Below, piece after piece: positions 63,310 through 64,000 of a stretch of 64,000 bases of DNA. The translations under genes were made by a program, and so were the position numbers. This DNA comes from Ptiloglossa arizonensis (taxonomy: Eukaryota; Arthropoda; Insecta; Hymenoptera; Colletidae). How positions within the stretch are numbered: the stretch's first letter is position 1; every line of letters begins with the position of its first letter. The DNA lies in NCBI RefSeq assembly GCF_051014685.1, contig NW_027478400.1, forward strand, positions 930,001 to 994,000, written 5' to 3'. A model generated the notes under the pieces. It did not search any database. It was not told the origin of the DNA and saw only the letters and a program-made list of their open reading frames with translations.

Positions 63310-64000
63310 GGTTGAGAAACCATCAAAGTTTTCGCAAGTCTGATACTCGAAACCAATAGCTACAATGGCCCAGGGGAAAAATACACATACCGTTGTAAGC
63401 GGGAGAGTTTCTTCTTCCAGATGCAACCGGAATTTCTCGAGTTCGTCAATCCGTTCGCGAGATATGGGAGTTTGAAGTTAAGGAATGGTTGAGAAACCAT
63501 CAAAATTTTCGCAATTCTGATGCTCGAAACGAATAACTGGAATGACCTAGGGGAAAAGTACACAGACCATTGCAATCGGTCGAGCTTCTACTTTCAGATG
63601 CAACAGGAAATAATCGAGTTCGTCAATCCGTTCGCCAGATATGGGAGTTTGAAGTTAAGGAATGCTTGAGAACCATCAAAATTTTCGCAAGTCTGAAACA
63701 CGAAACCAATAACTGGAATGGCCTAGGGGAATAGTACACACACCATTGTAATGGGACGAGTTTCTACTTTCAGATGCAACAGGAACTCCTCGAGTTCGTC
63801 AATCCGTTCGCGAGATATGGGAGTTTGAAGTTAAGGAAAGGTTGAGAGACCATCAAAATTTTCGCAAGTCTGATACTCGAAACCAATAACTACTATGGCC
63901 TAGGGCAAAAATACACATACCGTTGTAATGGGGCGAGTTTTTGCTTTCAGATGCAATAGGAAATTCTCGAGTTCTTCAATCCGTTCGCGAGATATGGGAG
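63310..64000. repeat. Right-hand HOR unit 9, cut by window end
   Basis: Box site 63388-63404. Four monomers are visible. Monomer 2 has ACAGACCATTGC and monomer 3 has GGGGAATAGTACAC, the forms of units 1 and 2 rather than of its immediate neighbours. Monomer 4 then leads into a CTATGGCCTAGGGC/GATGCAATAGGAAATTC monomer instead of the CACAGTTTTCG monomer, so this unit is rearranged. Confidence 0.85.

Larger units (their letters stand above)
1..64000. repeat. 177-bp tandem satellite array (entire window)
   Basis: The sequence repeats every 177 bases from first to last base. The GGTTGAG landmark falls at 103, 280, 457 and 634 (three gaps of exactly 177), and the same landmark can be followed across the window with small departures caused by short deletions. 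All monomers I read are in one orientation; I saw no inverted monomer and no non-satellite interruption, so the array continues beyond both ends. The consensus is about 41% GC (73 of 177). Monomer length near one nucleosome repeat, higher-order periodicity and block duplications are known hallmarks of centromeric or pericentromeric satellites; that assignment is inference, since no centromere-specific retroelement or flanking sequence is present. There is no coding or RNA gene anywhere in the window. The family and organism are not recognised. Confidence 0.98.

Noticed and set aside
1..64000. CRISPR array
   Set aside because: Repeats are 177 bp and directly adjacent with no unique spacers; every position aligns to the monomer. 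No cas gene is present.
1..64000. Known satellites: primate alphoid or Arabidopsis-type 178-bp centromere repeat
   Set aside because: Monomer length (177) and sequence do not match what I know of alphoid (171 bp) or the Arabidopsis repeat. I cannot run a database search, so the family stays unnamed.
1..64000. tRNA, rRNA, telomeric repeats, replication origin or terminators
   Set aside because: No cloverleaf, rRNA core or telomere-type short repeat was seen. Pyrimidine and A-rich stretches repeat with the monomer and have no independent support as regulatory signals.
1..64000. Bacterial or viral origin
   Set aside because: No gene-like coding over 64 kb and a nucleosome-length HOR satellite structure fit eukaryotic heterochromatin and nothing prokaryotic or viral that I know.

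Overview
The whole 64,000-base window is one uninterrupted tandem satellite DNA array. It has no gene, RNA gene or recognisable transposon, and I found no stretch of unique sequence. The repeat unit is 177 bp, measured from successive landmarks at 103, 280, 457 and 634, so the window holds roughly 360 monomers. I saw all of them in the same head-to-tail orientation. This is typical of a eukaryotic (peri)centromeric or heterochromatic satellite: nucleosome-sized monomer, higher-order repeats (HORs), and nested segmental duplications from unequal exchange. I do not recognise the satellite family and cannot name the organism. The sequence is not human alphoid (171 bp) and does not resemble the Arabidopsis 178-bp centromere repeat as I remember it.

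Layout. (1) 1-12021: diverged monomers overlaid by recent multi-monomer duplications; 3466-4813 is copied at +4069 and 4854-7421 at +4600, nearly without change. (2) 12022-32450: a domain built on an 8-monomer unit (13196-14574) and its 7-monomer, 1202-bp derivative. The derivative is tandemly repeated inside a larger block of about 5.2-5.4 kb that is itself tandemly duplicated (about 20040-25440 and 25450-30874), giving three levels of repetition. (3) 32451-44473: a divergent, mostly monomeric stretch with only local 1-, 7- and 9-monomer duplications. (4) 44474-64000: a second, unrelated HOR family with full units of 2638 bp (15 monomers) or 2461 bp (14 monomers), plus rearranged units of 531, 1945, 2285 and 3169 bp.

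The consensus monomer is about 41% GC and carries an AvrII-type CCTAGG, an XhoI-type CTCGAG, an NruI-type TCGCGA, an A4T4 tract and a short perfect dyad (ATGGTT-GAGA-AACCAT). It keeps about 10 CpGs, more than expected from base composition. One monomer type in the right-hand HOR carries a site matching 14 of 17 positions of the mammalian CENP-B box. The only open reading frames (up to about 115 codons) are by-products of the monomer being exactly 59 codons long with a single in-frame TGA; I reject them as genes. The most promising signals are the three-level HOR architecture, the once-per-HOR CENP-B-box-like site, the per-monomer dyad, and the nested age structure of the HOR copies.
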